Source: Varroa destructor (Eukaryota > Arthropoda > Arachnida > Mesostigmata > Varroidae). From it: DNA of 64,000 nt. A model generated the notes under the pieces. The model searched no databases and was not told the DNA's origin. It saw nothing but the letters and a program-made list of their open reading frames with translations. The stretch spans positions 18,753,037 through 18,817,036 of the forward strand of contig NW_019211454.1 in NCBI RefSeq assembly GCF_002443255.2. The letters run 5' to 3'. Below, in pieces: positions 51,501 to 63,588 of the stretch. The first letter of the stretch is position 1. The number at the start of each line of letters is the position of its first letter. Both the position numbers and the translations under genes were made by a program.

Positions 51501-53840
51501 GACACGTTTTTTCGACCACTCAGACCTCTTTATCCTCAGCACGTATACTCGCACGTTATCTCTTCCGATAACACCGTTGAGGAGTAAAGTTTTACAAAAA
51601 GGTACAAGAATTACTAGGAACAATAAATTGCCAGTTCGTCGCGATTTATGGTTCGTAAACTATTGTCGATTTAGGATTAAACGCTTGCCTAGAGAGAGAA
51701 CGCGATGTAAGAGATTTTTTCAACAGGAGCGGTTTTCGCTAATACAGGAAAAAGCATAGTTGTGACAGATAGAAGGATACGTTTTTCTGGCTTAAAATCC
51801 GGCTCAAAGGAATCATTGATGATGCTCGTGGGTACCAGACATTTTAAATCAACTGCAAATCATAGGAACCTTTTTTTTACTCAGAAAATATGTGCTTCAT
51901 GAGAATATAAATATCGATAGCTCAGTTTGCGCGTTGAATAATATCGCAGTTGTTACGGTGTTTTGGGTTAGATCATTCATTCAAGATCGGTCATGTTCAC
52001 ACACTAAAAGTCGTCCCAGTATGTCCTGAAACGATTAGATGTTGTTACGCCCCTTTGCGGACATCTCATACATAAGAGTTTAGACGATCGGGTAAGAATC
52101 AATTAAAGGAGAGAATTTACTTTGTTCAAATACTAATAGGTTCAATTCCTAAAATTTAGATTTTGAAAACCACTACTGTTACGCAAACGCAATGGATTGC
52201 ATACTTCCGAAGATCACCAAAAATAGTACGTCAAGCTGAGCTGCCCACCGAAATACCTTCGAAATTGGATCAGATTTTTTTCACTAGCCGAGAAAGACAA
52301 ACAGCAGCTAAGTACTACGACTAGGTACGCCTATTGAAATAATTGAAATAATTTTGAACAATCTCTATAACGGTTAACCCATCAAGATTAGCGCTAAATT
52401 AGCCCTAGAAGCGTATAACGCTGTAAACGGTTGGGTTCAAATGGCGTGATTCGACAGATAGAGCTGTTTTATCTGTTATTGAGCACCACGGTATATTTGG
52501 GAAACGAGCCGCTCTGGGGCGGGTTTAACAACCGACCCACGGTTGTCTGACTGATCAGAGGTCTTTGTTTAGCTGAAGTAATAATACGTGCAGTTCGACT
52601 TCGTGATAACGGACTAGCTAACGTATTTGCCCGCATACGTGGTGGTTTGAGTTCCGAGTCCCGATGTAGACGCACTTTGCTTTGTGCTGTGTAGGGAGGA
52701 ACTAGTTGAAACAGCTACCGATCAAAAGAATTTGAAGCTATGCTTTATCATTACATCCTATAGTAAAGCTATTCATCTTAGATAAGCAGGGCCTTGCAGG
52801 CAAACCTAGTAAAAAGGTTTTGCACCAAACAGTCGTATTCATCTGCCTTAATGGGCTTGCCATATGCTGGAATACACATTGGAGCTTAATGAACATTTTT
52901 TTCATAAATCTAAAACCTCAATGATTTATTCAGCATAAATATTTAATTACAATCGTGTATACAACATACCATATACGCATTATGAATGCCAGTATTTTTT
53001 CTATATAAGTCTTACTGCTTTCATCTCTTTGTTATGTACGAGCAGATATAGCTATTGGTTTGTTCTGACCGTGAACAAATTTCCTATATTAAGTAATAGA
53101 CTGAATATTCAACCTTAATATTGTCCTCCATGGCCCACATTCACAGCACAATGTCTAATTTGGCTGTCTTGTCTCGTAACTCGGTGCTATAGTTTGGCAT
53201 ATCTTGTCCCATATGTAATACTTCAAAGTACAAAGTATGCACAGCTGTCTCTCTCGGCGCATACATGAATAGATACTGATGATAGAAATGAAGTAAGATG
53301 AATTAAATATTTCTGCTCAAGTTTTAGTCGAATGTGCTAAACCTGTATTTGAATAAATTCTAAGATCAAAACTGTTCAATACGATTTAGCTCACTTTAGA
53401 CATAAAGCGCCCAATACATAATTAATTGACCTGTGAAATCAAACGTCGACTCAAACCACTGATAAAGCATAAAATTCAGTTCAGCCTTAACACGTTTCGT
53501 ATGATCAAAATAAATAAGTATATATGATATGAAATCCATGATATATATATATTTTCAAGTTCAGAATCAAATAATGAAACATTGAAGGCAAATGCTGGTT
53601 CTTAAACGTACACCAAAGGTTTAACAAGCCTAAAGCGCACTGTTCAATATAAAAAATCGTGGGACAAACTTGCAATACCATAATCTAAATTCTGTGAATG
53701 TGCAATACTCCGATACGGAATTAATATACATGTTTGAATAATCCTAGCAGTTTAGGACCTCGATATCACAGTTTGTCTCATGCACTTTGTTTGCTTTTGA
53801 AGGACAAAAGCTAGCTGCTTATACTTTCTAAGCCAATAAG
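48529..53840. other. Intergenic, no supported gene
   Basis: 5.3 kb of AT-rich DNA with only short open frames. It includes a 23-base T run at 51,283-51,305 and no recognisable exons, tRNA genes or transposons. Confidence 0.45.
51283..51305. repeat. Poly-T tract
   Basis: Uninterrupted run of 23 T. On the minus strand it is poly-A and could mark the end of a retroposed element, but no element or target duplication is recognisable beside it. Confidence 0.95.
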
Positions 53841-56119
53841 CTAAGGTCGACCCCATGCTACACCAGCGACGCACTGCTGTAATAAACCACTCGTATGAAC
53901 TTCGTCGAGAAATCGTTCGCGCCATTTGGCTACTTTCCTTGCTGCGAGCCGACTTTCGCCAACAACAGATAAATGTTTCTGACAATAACTGTTGACACAT
54001 TTCTCTAAAACTGTCGTTTCGTCGTGGCTGGTATAGAAACCTGGCAAAAGAATAACGGCATTTGCTTCGCGGGGAATTTTACATTTGTAGACGAGATCGA
54101 CCTTTTGCACGTTCGCATCCGCTCGGAACAGATACATCCAGCCCTGATAAATCCACGAAAAATAGAGTTGGCTTCGGATGAAATACATGTCAACGTTGAA
54201 GTCTATCAGTTCGTTGTGTCCGGAGTTGCGGATCGAATTAAGGCTGAGTTGACACTGAGATACCCAACTCAGGCTTACCAGGTTGAAAACCCGTATCTTA
54301 TCAAAGCGCGAAAATGGTTGAGAAAAATCATGCGAGTCTACGGGACACATACTGTAGTCAAACACATAGAGGTGATCGTCTTGTACAGCGATTTCAACGT
54401 ATTTTGGAGTCCATTCATCAGGATTGGGAACGAGGTACAAACTATCCATGCGGTCATTATACACAAGTAACTGATTATTCTCATCAAGTATGACGATATA
54501 AGCCCTTTTATAGATCATGCGGCGAGCTTTAATCGACATCACGCCTGGAGGTATTTCAACTTTTTCCGTTTTTAGATCGTCTTTTTGTATGAGCTGACAC
54601 TTCAGCACGAATACGCGCTCTGCTCCGTTTGTTCGACGAAGGCATGACATGTAAAAGCTGTCTTCCTCGGTGTCGACCCCAATTACCTGCTCGATCGCCA
54701 TCAAATTATCCTGAAGACAGGAATCACGAGATTTTTCCCATCGGTAGGTTCCGCGTTTCTTGAACGTCAGCTTCTCAATATGCCCCAATATAGAGATACC
54801 AAATAAATGGTTTGCGGCACTGAAGAATGGGGTTGTACTGAATGAGTTGACTCCAGTAAGATACACCCGATCGGTGGCGAGTTGTCGAAGTTGCTGAGGT
54901 GGCTTTGCAGTGCCTTCGAAAGGAATGACGAGTGAATGCGCAATTGAAAAGCCATTCTGATCTTCCTCCTGAACGACGCAAACAACAGGCCAAAAGGTAA
55001 AAATTAATTAGTGTGTCTACTTGCGCAAGTACCTTCACACATAACTAATATAGCGCATAATAAAGGTTTTGGAGTTGCATGTTATTTTTGTCTTAGCCAG
55101 AATATTCATAACAAGAAAATATGTAATTAAAGGTACCCTATTAGTTATAGTTCCTTAATAAATCAAATTAGATTTTTTTTCATTTTAAACAAAAGCTAGA
55201 CTATGCACTGCAAGCGGTCTGCCAGAAAAAACGAAGCACAATATACTGACTCAGTTCGCCATATATCTATATGGACGATTCTCACATGGTGTTCGCCGAT
55301 CCAAAGCATTGTGAGGTGGACATTACTCCTCCTTCGCGGCCTGAGCTGTTCTTCACCAATAAGGTCCAGAAACTCCATACCGCGAACAATAGCCTCAAAC
55401 CCCTTACTATCTTTGAAGCCGGGCAAACTAACAGCTGCTCGTTCGAATGCGGACAGTGTTAGACGTGGCAGGCGTACACGATTAAGCAATGTATGCAAGT
55501 TTATCCCAAAGCTTCCCAGTCGCTTCGAGAAGTCACAGACAAACTGAAGGACGTGATCTTCCTTTGCAGACACCAGCGCATCATCCTGAAGCAGATCGTC
55601 TACCACCTCAAAACTGAGATCAAGCATATTAGCGGGAATCATGTTTCCTAGAAGAACTTCCCTCGTCAATATTGCAGTCTCCGAATCGATAGGCTCTGTT
55701 ACGATCGCACTCAAATCTTGCTGCGGAATTGAGAGAAAATCAGTCCGAACGTACTGTTGTAGCATGATCAACATGTTTCTACTGATAAAACGACTGGCCA
55801 GCTTGAGTAAATGTAAAAAATTTTTCCCGCATATAAATAGTTCACCAGTACAGCAAAATTGCACAAACGATTCTATCCGCAATGAATCAAGATCTTCAAA
55901 AGTGACTGTGCGTTGCTGTTGCTCGACCATTCCAGATGATAAAAGTCCGACAAAGTATTCGCTCTGAGCGCATAGCGCTGACGATTGAACGCGTATCTGA
56001 GCCGCATCCGAGGTGATGATCGTTAAGTCATATTCCTCTGTCCGTTGAACGGAATAAGTACACTTTTTAAACTTATTTGTCATGCCCAACATAAACTTTT
56101 TTGCCGCAAATGATTCCAT
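53841..56119 (-). CDS. BTB-BACK-Kelch-like protein, two exons
   Basis: Proteins of this class are usually substrate adaptors of cullin-3 ubiquitin ligases; some bind actin. Exon 1 (56,119-55,286, 278 codons) has the BTB domain at about residues 28-125 (YDLTIITSDAAQIRVQSSAL onwards) and a BACK domain at about 150-235 (DLLQDDALVSAKEDHVLQFV). It ends with RPRRRSNVHLTMLWIGEHH, the usual entry to the first Kelch blade. The donor GTGAGA and an acceptor CGTCGTTCAG bound a 317-base intron, and exon 2 (54,968-53,841) joins in phase 0, giving 653 residues. The propeller region is degenerate: tandem Kelch motifs with paired glycines are hard to see, although hydrophobic spacing and Trp residues remain. 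The start is the first in-frame ATG; a further ATG follows at codon 10. The propeller probably recognises a diverged target. Confidence 0.85.
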
Positions 56120-56732
56120 CTTTGAGCGCTGGGAAGCGACATTATCCGACTGTTGTTCATACACCTCTTTGAATTATTTACTGACACAATACCAGAGTTG
56201 CAAAATAACGTAATTCCTGATTCGGTAACGGTAATTGCGCAGATCACTCTCAATTACTCAAAAGATTTTGTATCCACAAGAATATGGCAAGAACTGTTAT
56301 TAAATTAATGTTATAATTGTTAACATCAAAGAAGAGCTTATACCTGCATTGTTTAGATCTAAATGGAAATGATCACATAAAATTTCTGATGTTCTTTTTT
56401 GTTTTGTTCCATGGGTGTCTCTTATCATATGGGACTGTTTTTAGTAACCGAAAAATAGTACACAATTAGGCATCCGCAACAGTAAATGAAAAGAGCGTAT
56501 TGTTCCGCCCATTAAGCATTTTGGAAGTAAAGGGGTCGGTGGAGCATTCCGAGAAGTTAAGAGTCGTCTGTTACAGGGATTGTTTATATGCTGTGTTGCA
56601 TATCAACACATGAGCTGTTGCCGGCTAATAGGCGCGTGCGAAGATTTGATGGAAACAAAGTCGTTTGCGAAGTGAACAAATTCAGCGACTTTTTCCAGTG
56701 ATCCGTAGTACGGTTTCCCGTTGCACAAAATA
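56120..56732. other. Divergent intergenic region, likely promoters of both neighbours
   Basis: 613 bases between the start of the minus-strand BTB-Kelch gene and the start of the plus-strand SF3B4 gene. Their short head-to-head spacing suggests a shared or bidirectional promoter region. No individual site was identified. Confidence 0.45.
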
Positions 56733-59700
56733 ATGGCAGCGGGTCCAATTGCTGAACGAAATCAAGGTCAGTTATCTAATTGTCGTTCAGTTTTACTAGT
56801 GACGACTTCGAACTGAACATTGTAAGCCTACTTGTACATTAGTTCTTATATAGAATTTTTACCTGGTTTGCCAAGATATGATTTTATGGGACATTTGCAT
56901 GGTAGTGCTGACGATGGTGACTAGAGAATGTGGAAGTCTATGAAGAGCTAGCAGAACCGTCAATCTATTAGGCGGGCAGATTTAAATATTAAAATGTTTT
57001 TGATCAGCCAAATGCTCATTCAAGTTGTGCGTCACTGTCTTCGATGATACACATCGAGACCTGTGATATCGTAGGAGCCCAATTTTCCGAACTGAATATC
57101 TAAACAAAGCGGGTTACTCATACTCATCTACTAATGAACTTTGCGCAACGAGAGTTGTATTCGGTATTTCTTGTGACAGTCACTGGGCTTATCGAGGCCA
57201 CGAACAGCGTTGATTTGCGATAGCTTTTCAACGCGGTGTTTTATAAACTATAGAAAGCAATATATTCCTTGAACGTTATTCGTGTTGTTGTGGGCCTATT
57301 TAATGTCTCAACGGCGAAACCAGGCTTAACATATGTAGGCGCAGATAACACTTAATGTTGTCGTTTCAGTAGTAAATCTGTATATATAAACATACCGTCT
57401 TTTTTTGTGAATTAACCTATAGAAGTGAACGTTCGTTTAATATGAATAAACACTATAACCAATGCTGGCTATTGTAGTCGCTTCTGAAACAATGACACGT
57501 CTATTATGAAGCTAGCAATGATATTCCTTCCGCAATGTTCAGTATTATGCCCATAGTCATTTTATAATTGATCCCAGGTAGATCTTGAAATTCGTATTGT
57601 AACAGGTCACTGACCCCTTCCTGTGTAATGGCAAATCGAATCCCACATACGTATATAATGTTTCACTTACAAAATCATTTGTAAACTAATTACAGTAAAT
57701 GATGATAATTTTTACTATCATTGCATAAGGAAGGGCCAAGTAGTTAGAGGTCATTAGCCGTTTTCAGTTTAGCGTATGATTAAGGGTTTTTAATTTTCAG
57801 TCAATGCTTTATTTAGATAGGTCTAGCTCCTAGATCAAACGAATTGCATAATAAGTGACCTTACAGGTGATTTGCATACAATGTTACCTCAATTTGATCA
57901 ATCAAGATAAGTCGTTTAAAAATTTACAGAATGTTAGGGGGACAATATGGATGTCATTAATGAAATGTGGAATTAGTACTACTGAGATGTACCTAGTTGG
58001 AATAGTTATATAAAATCATTAGGTATAATGCTTAATATATACTTTCATAAACACGCTCGACAATTTTTTTTAATAATGTAACCGAGCAGTTATTAGCGAT
58101 AATGACATGATAATTTTAATTTCCATATTTCAGATGCTACAATATATGTTGGGGGTCTCGATGAGAAAGTCAGCGATAACCTCCTCTGGGAGCTGTTTGT
58201 GCAAGCTGGACCAATTGGTGAATATTACCTCAATATCTGAAAGATGCAAGATGATGATGATGATTATAATTATTATTACATAAATATTCTATTTAAATAA
58301 ACTTTATTCAAACCCTAAAGCTCTTTAGTAGTAGTTATAGTTCGTAGAGTTCTATTTTTTATCGTCTACAAAATTCAGAACCGATGTTTAAACGGCGATT
58401 AGACCGTATTAGTTTGCTTTTGTTTAAATAAAAATACCCAGTAATCGTCGTTGAATGTTGATAAGTGTCCGTGTTACGAATATTCAATATTCAGTATCGA
58501 ATGTCCGATGTAGGAAATCAATTAGTTCAGTATTTATATATAATATACTATGTATATAATATAAGGATATTTCAATAGAAATATCCTTAAGTCGAGTTAA
58601 AAAATAGGAAGGATACTATTTTTTTTTTACTTATTGCAGTGTCTGTCCATATGCCGAAAGACCGAATCACCGGGCTACATCAGGGATACGGTTTCGTCGA
58701 GTTTCTTGGGGAAGAAGACGCAGACTATGCTATTAAGGTTTGCAACAGACGGTAAAATAAGTGTCTATACAGTGAAATTTTTAATGAGCCCTTTTAACTG
58801 AAAATGAACTTTTGTTCACCCGGTTCAGGACGAAAAAGTACAAACAATATATAAGAACTTATAGTTGGTTGGGCCTAGCTATTTTTTTCGTGTAGTATAT
58901 GATTGCATAAAGGTGGTTACAAAAAGGTACCGCTAGTGCGATATTTGCAGTTAGGTGATATTAAACGGCATTAGTAAATTGGTTACTTGCAGGTTATGAA
59001 CATGATCAAACTGTACGGCAAACCAGTTCGAGTCAACAAAGCTTCTGCGCATCAGAAGAACTTAGATGTCGGCGCAAATATATTTATCGGCAACTTGGAT
59101 ACAGAAGTTGACGAGAAGCTTCTGTACGATACATTTAGCGCCTTTGGAGTTATTTTGCAGACGCCGAAAGTAAATATTTCGCAGATTCATGTATATATAT
59201 GCTCGATGTTGTATAAAAAAAAAGCACAACCACTAGTAACCTTGATTTCTTCTTTTCTTATGTCACACAGTAAAACATGTACTTTATCGCAGGGTCTGAA
59301 CCAGCATAATTTTTTTCAGCCGGTACATTAGCCGTGTAAGCCATCGCACCGATATTTACTAACTTCAATACTTTTTGGTCACATCAAAGAATCTCCTATT
59401 CATGCAAAATATAATTATTTCGGTTTACAAAGCAAATGTAGTTAACTGGTAAGCCTTCGTAAACTTGAGATTTCAACTTGTGTGGGTAAATATAACGGTT
59501 ACTATCAAGTGATTAATTGTTCTTAGCTTCAAATGTAGTTGAAGTATACTGGATGTCTGTATGCCCAACGAGTACCTTTTCTTGCCTACCTTTACTAGTA
59601 CTTGAATGTTTCTGTCTCGATCTAAAATTTGTAATCGAAGTGTCAAATGGCAATACTTGTTTTGATATGCTTGGACAACCGATTTGAATTACACGAGGTT

Positions 59701-61641
59701 GAAATTACTATTGTAAGCAATTATTCATTGCCGGTTGATTTTTATGCTATGACCAAAGCGTTTCGGCTACACATTAATTGCTAATTCCTCTGTGTTCTCT
59801 TAGATAATGCGTGACCCGGAAACGGGCAATTCGAAGGGATTCGCCTTTATCAATTTCGCTTCATTCGAGGCGTCCGATGCCGCCATTGACGCTATGAACG
59901 GGCAATATTTGTGTAATCGTGCTATTAGTCTATCGTACGCGTTCAAGAAGGACACCAAGGGTGAGCGACATGGATCAGCTGCCGAACGACTTCTCGCAGC
60001 GCAGAATCCTCTCAGTATTGGAGAGAGACCCCATCAGCTATTCGCAGATGCTCCTCCAGCCGGTAAGTATTGATACCTGTACCTGCTTTTAAATATATCA
60101 TTACCGTACCGCAGCGATACGGTTTTTGTGAGGTACAAAAATAACCAGAAAAAGAATGATTTACCCTTGAGTGAATGCTTTGTTAAAAACTTGAAACAAA
60201 GATGATACATTTGAGTTAATATTATGCACAGGACGCTGTAGCATTTAGCATTAGCTTGGTATCCAATCTTGGTGAACTGGTGGACTTGAATGGATTGCTG
60301 AAAAAGTATATTTTTGTAATTTCATTTAATCTAATTTATTTTTAATTATTTTTAATATATTTAATATAGACTTTAACTATTTTCTCTGAGATACCTCCGC
60401 ATTCAAGTAGTCAGTCACTTCTTTAATGATATCCTCTTCTGATTCAGCCACCTCCGACTATTGCTATGGGCTGAACGTCCATAGCAATAGCATCCAGTTC
60501 TTTATGTCATTCGTTGTATCTTTCGCGTAATTAGATTGTAAGTTCTACCAACAACGCGTACTATACAATGGTCGTGAATAAAGAAATCAAATAATTTTGT
60601 AGATAGATATGTTTAGCGTACACCAATAGTGTACAGATAAGTGCAATTTTACCTATTACTGGTGTACAGATAAGTGCATATTTTACTATCGCTATAGAAT
60701 CCGAGGGTGCCGGGGCTCCGGGTGCTGGGGCTGCTCCTCCTCCGCCGCCACCACCGCCAATATCGACGTCGGGAATGGGCGTTCCTCCGCCGCCGCCACC
60801 TGGCGGGTTCATGCCTCCTGCGATGCCACCGCCGCCCCCTGGCATGGTGCCACCTCCAGCGAACTTCCAAGGGAGTAGGTGTAGACAGAAACTTTACGTA
60901 TTCTATTTAATTTTAAAGCGAAAGATTGAGCATCAATAGATAGAAAAGTCTATATGCTTTGTTATCTATGATGATATTTGGTAGTAAGTAAGACTGATAA
61001 AAGTAATATTGTAGCGTTTGAATATTAATAAAAATGCGCTCAAGCATTTTTTACTATATTATTTTGCAGTGGGCGGTCCACCATTTGGTATGATGCCACC
61101 GCCACCACCTCCGATGATGCGCGGGGGCCTGCCTCCGATGGGCGGTATGGGTGGCCCTCCAATGAACATGGCGTTGCCTCCTGGCATGGGGCCGCCTCCA
61201 GGCATTCCTCTTCCACCGAACATGGGCGCCCCTCCACCGCCAAGCATGGCTGCCGCTATGGGTATGGGCCTGCCACCTGGAGTTGCTCCACCTCCACCAC
61301 CGTCAATGCCACATCATCCGCCCCCGCCACCGATGGGAGCGCCCTTCGGCCGATCACCTTGGGGACCACCCCCTCCACCTCCACCTCCTCCTCCAGGCTC
61401 AAGTGCTCCGGGAACCGGGTCTGGTCCTGGTGGCACTGGAACACCTGGCAATATCCCGCCTCCAGCACCGCCTCCTCCTCCGCCACCCACTGGGCCCCCT
61501 GTGTCGGGTGCAAGCTCCGTTGGAGGACCGGGGGCGATTCCGCCCCCAGCTCCACCCCCCGCTCCAGCTGCGTTAAGAATGATGCAACCTCCGCCACCTC
61601 CGCCCCCACATCCACCACCACCTCCACCACCGGCAACATAA
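56733..61641 (+). CDS. SF3B4: Splicing factor 3B subunit 4 (SF3B4/SAP49), seven exons
   Basis: Component of the SF3b complex of U2 snRNP; it contacts pre-mRNA upstream of the branch point. Exons: 56,733-56,766; 58,134-58,217; 58,640-58,737; 58,993-59,169; 59,804-60,062; 60,698-60,874; 61,070-61,641. Phases agree throughout and sum to 466 codons plus TAA. The start [19 protein letters not shown] is nearly the human N terminus. RRM1 is at about residues 13-91 ([15 protein letters not shown]) and RRM2 at about 100-180 ([15 protein letters not shown]). The conserved block [17 protein letters not shown] follows. The remainder is a proline-glycine-methionine tail, longer than in human (424 residues in total). 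The first intron is 1.4 kb and the others mostly under 700 bases. A poly(A) signal lies at 61,916. This is a strongly conserved single gene and the least doubtful call in the window. Confidence 0.98.
58562..58589. repeat. Perfect 12-bp inverted repeat in SF3B4 intron 2
   Basis: TAAGGATATTTC, spacer AATA, then its exact reverse complement. It could fold as a hairpin in the pre-mRNA, about 50 bases before the exon 3 acceptor. Confidence 0.95.
60458..60490. repeat. Perfect 12-bp inverted repeat in SF3B4 intron 5
   Basis: CTATTGCTATGG, spacer GCTGAACGT, then its exact reverse complement. The hairpin lies about 200 bases before the exon 6 acceptor. Confidence 0.95.
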
Positions 61642-61682
61642 GGGTCGGAACAACAGAAATTAAGGGTCGGAACAACAGAAAT
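61639..61682 (+). repeat. Tandem duplication of 22 bases starting at the SF3B4 stop codon
   Basis: Two identical 22-base units, at 61,639-61,660 and 61,661-61,682. The first unit begins with the TAA that ends SF3B4, so the second carries a spare copy of that triplet in the 3' untranslated region. Confidence 0.95.
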
Positions 61683-63342
61683 TGCTTATGTAGAATATGT
61701 GACACAGATATCGGGAGAGGCTGGTAGAAAGAGAGAGATGAGAAAAAATCTGACGCATGGGGAAGAAAAACTTTATACTACAGTATTCCTGTTTGGGGCT
61801 ATGAGTATTGGCTGTTGTAGCCCGGTTAGATGCGATGAACCAACGATGTATATACGAGTCGTCAGGGAAACTAAACCGATGTAAGGAATTCATAAACTTC
61901 CTCTTATTAAAGAACAATAAATTTGTGTATATTTGTATCTGCCTCATATTTAACGAGTGGTTATTTGTGTTACAAATAAATAAATAAAAAGTTTTCTATG
62001 TCTATATCTATATAGCAAATGTCTATATCTATGAGTTACTGCAGGTTCTGTGGGATCTTTTGGCATAGACCTCTTTCAATGTATGGAGTTCTCGAAAACT
62101 TAACGGTATCCTATTTGCTTCTTGTTTCAAAACGATTTGAAATTTAGAATAAAAATGTTCATCATTCAAAACTTGATACTTGAACATTTATCGAAGTTTA
62201 TCGAGACATGAGACACGTAACTTCCCTTACAAAAAAGTTCGCAACAAAATTACTGATTCGAAAAGAAATAGGGCAATGCGTATTGAATGCTTTAATTCTA
62301 TTTCACTTGTACGAGCACAATTGTCCCCATGTGGCAACTTAGTAGTTTATTTCTAGTTTCGATTATAATAAAATGATATGAGTCTGTTTTCAATTCCCAG
62401 TTCAGTTAGCATCGTTCATTTTTGAAAATTTCGCTTTAATTTATTATAAATTAAGGCAAGAAAGGCCAACCAAATCTGAAAAAACGGCTTCTAGTTCGAG
62501 GATGTCAGACATTTTTGCTTCTTCTGAGCTGCTCCTTTAGATTTTTCATGGCTAACGTGCTTTTGCTAAAAAATCTGTTTGAATTTTGTATGCACAAAAA
62601 ACAAATAATAAATACCTTTTTTACGTCCGGTAGTACTTAACTGAGCATTATTTCGTAGCATATCTGCAAGCTGTGCGATCCAGTGCAGTCGTTACGCAAA
62701 TGACTTACCTACTACATTATCTTTGACGTACTAGGTGTACGTTATGTTTTGACTTTTTTACGGAAATTGTTGCTAAGCTGCCTCTTAATCAGTATCTATG
62801 TGTATGTTATACATTGAGTTTTTTTTCGATCTAAACGGGTAACAATTTGAGGTAAACAAACAAACAAACATGGAAAAGAGTAACTTTAAAATGAACAAGA
62901 GACATGATGAATCATATTGCGATGGCATTTTCTTCGTGCATGGCATTGCTAAACATTTAAGATTCAAACCTAAAATGAAGGTTTCTCGATAGAAAGGTGC
63001 GTCGACTTCCAGTTCTGGCGAACAAAGTTTAATTGTTCAAGTTTGACGTAGTCGATCGTAGAAAGGTGCGTTAAAGTGCTACGTAGTCTCCATAACTACA
63101 CCTTTGATTCTGTTCGGGAGGGCAATTACTGTAATTATTATTATTATATCTAAAAATCCTTATCATATTTTACGACTCCTATGATTATATCTAGAAAATA
63201 GGTTAGATTATTCAGACAGAAGGTTCTCAGCTCTAAGTGGAGTTTTTACCAAGTAGACTCGATTCGATTCGCGCGATTTTCAGTATCAGGGCTTTTAAAT
63301 ATATATGCACATGTGTTCAACAAATAACCTGCAAATTTGCAG
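61642..63342. other. SF3B4 3' untranslated region and downstream intergenic DNA
   Basis: Contains the 22-base tandem repeat, the poly(A) signal at 61,916 and AT-rich DNA with no supported gene. The string GAAAGGTGCGT occurs near 62,993 and again near 63,060. Confidence 0.5.
61916..61921 (+). promoter_or_regulatory. Poly(A) signal of SF3B4
   Basis: AATAAA about 275 bases after the SF3B4 stop. Confidence 0.65.
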
Positions 63343-63588
63343 GAGGCAACTTCTGAAGACTTGCTGAAGCAGCCTATACTGAAGCCACGTTTACTTGATG
63401 ATGATGTTAACTCACGGGGGCTCTTTATACCGCATTGGCACACTCCGCTGTTTACAATAGGCTTTAGCGAAAATAACAGTATTAAATATAATCACCAGAC
63501 CTACCCGAAATACTATTCTTCAATGGCACATAAATTCGTAACTGGCCATGTTGTGCCAATGAATAACGTTCTAAACAAAGTTATCTAA
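63343..63588 (+). CDS. Tentative terminal exon, function unknown
   Basis: An open frame of 81 codons follows a TTTGCAG acceptor and ends in TAA. It has no ATG at its start, so it would have to be an internal or last exon. The peptide begins EATSEDLLKQPILKPRLLDD and is later rich in Tyr, His and Asn. No family was recognised and no upstream exon was found. It may be chance. Confidence 0.2.
   Translation, partial: EATSEDLLKQPILKPRLLDDDVNSRGLFIPHWHTPLFTIGFSENNSIKYNHQTYPKYYSSMAHKFVTGHVVPMNNVLNKVI

Noticed and set aside
60561..61705. Long glycine- or arginine-rich open frames opposite and out of frame with SF3B4 exons 6-7
   Set aside because: They are shadows of the proline-rich coding repeats, where GC-rich CCN codons suppress stops in other frames.
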